DNA of 24,343 nucleotides from UMGS1696 sp964623635 (GTDB lineage Bacteria > Bacillota > Clostridia > Oscillospirales > CAG-272), in assembly GCA_964623635.1 (NCBI GenBank), contig CAZUUA010000029.1, forward strand, positions 1 to 24,343, read 5' to 3'. Both the position numbers and the translations under genes were made by a program. Under the pieces are notes generated by a model. That model searched no databases. It worked only from the letters and a program-made list of their open reading frames with translations, and was not told the DNA's origin. Shown here piece after piece: positions 24,304 through 24,343 of the stretch (position 1 is the stretch's first letter; every line of letters starts with the position of its first letter).

Positions 24304-24343
24304 TTACTTCCCCATGCTCCAGTTCACGCCGGTCTTGGCATCC
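24304..24343 (-). CDS. C-terminal end of an unidentified minus-strand gene
   Basis: Read on the minus strand, the last bases give DAKTGVNWSMGK followed by TAA (24304-24306). The frame is open to the window edge and codon choice resembles the neighbouring genes, but 12 residues are too few to identify a product. Confidence 0.35.
   Translation of the reverse strand, partial: DAKTGVNWSMGK

Overview
The window looks like a chromosomal segment of a Gram-positive, meso-diaminopimelate-making anaerobe of the Clostridia, most likely Oscillospiraceae/Ruminococcaceae. This is inferred from G+C-rich codon choice, AGGAGG-type ribosome sites, sigma-A promoters with an extended -10 (TGTGnTATAMT), short T-tract terminators, the lepA-hemW pair, and a GldA/GldF/GldG/DUF4340 ABC module. 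TGA, TAA and TAG all serve as stops. No rRNA, tRNA, CRISPR array or intact transposase gene was seen.

Region 1 (1-4545): the 3' end of an ArsB/SLC13-type permease; a minus-strand orphan winged-helix regulator with a near-perfect promoter; a YpsA-like SLOG (DUF1273) gene; the glycolytic enzyme gpmI; and pgeF, a laccase-fold peptidoglycan-editing factor. Region 2 (4546-9560): one operon with its own promoter, a palindromic candidate operator and a terminator. It encodes an ABC ATPase, an ABC-2 permease, a GldG-like protein and a DUF4340 protein.

Region 3 (9561-14874): a single 1361-codon reading frame in which the carbamoyl-phosphate synthase large subunit (CarB) is joined in frame to a complete diaminopimelate epimerase (DapF). 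This is the most striking feature of the window. It has its own promoter, a leader of about 120 nt and a terminator; carA is not nearby. A histidine-phosphatase gene lies convergent to it. Region 4 (14875-18173): divergent promoters, then lepA (EF4) and hemW. Region 5 (18235-21718): four tightly packed oxidoreductase-type genes (D-2-hydroxyacid dehydrogenase, an old-yellow-enzyme homologue with a C-terminal cysteine cluster, a small zinc-ribbon protein, and a short-chain dehydrogenase). They look like one catabolic or redox pathway of unknown substrate, closed by a bidirectional terminator.

Region 6 (21778-24343) is accessory in character. It holds an Mrr-type restriction endonuclease and a COG3910-like ATPase, both on the minus strand and each with its own promoter. 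Next comes a small zinc-ribbon/membrane gene broken by two in-frame TGA codons but still framed by promoter, Shine-Dalgarno site and terminator. A hairpin-forming, TTAA-flanked MITE-like element of about 172 bp follows, and then the last codons of a minus-strand gene.
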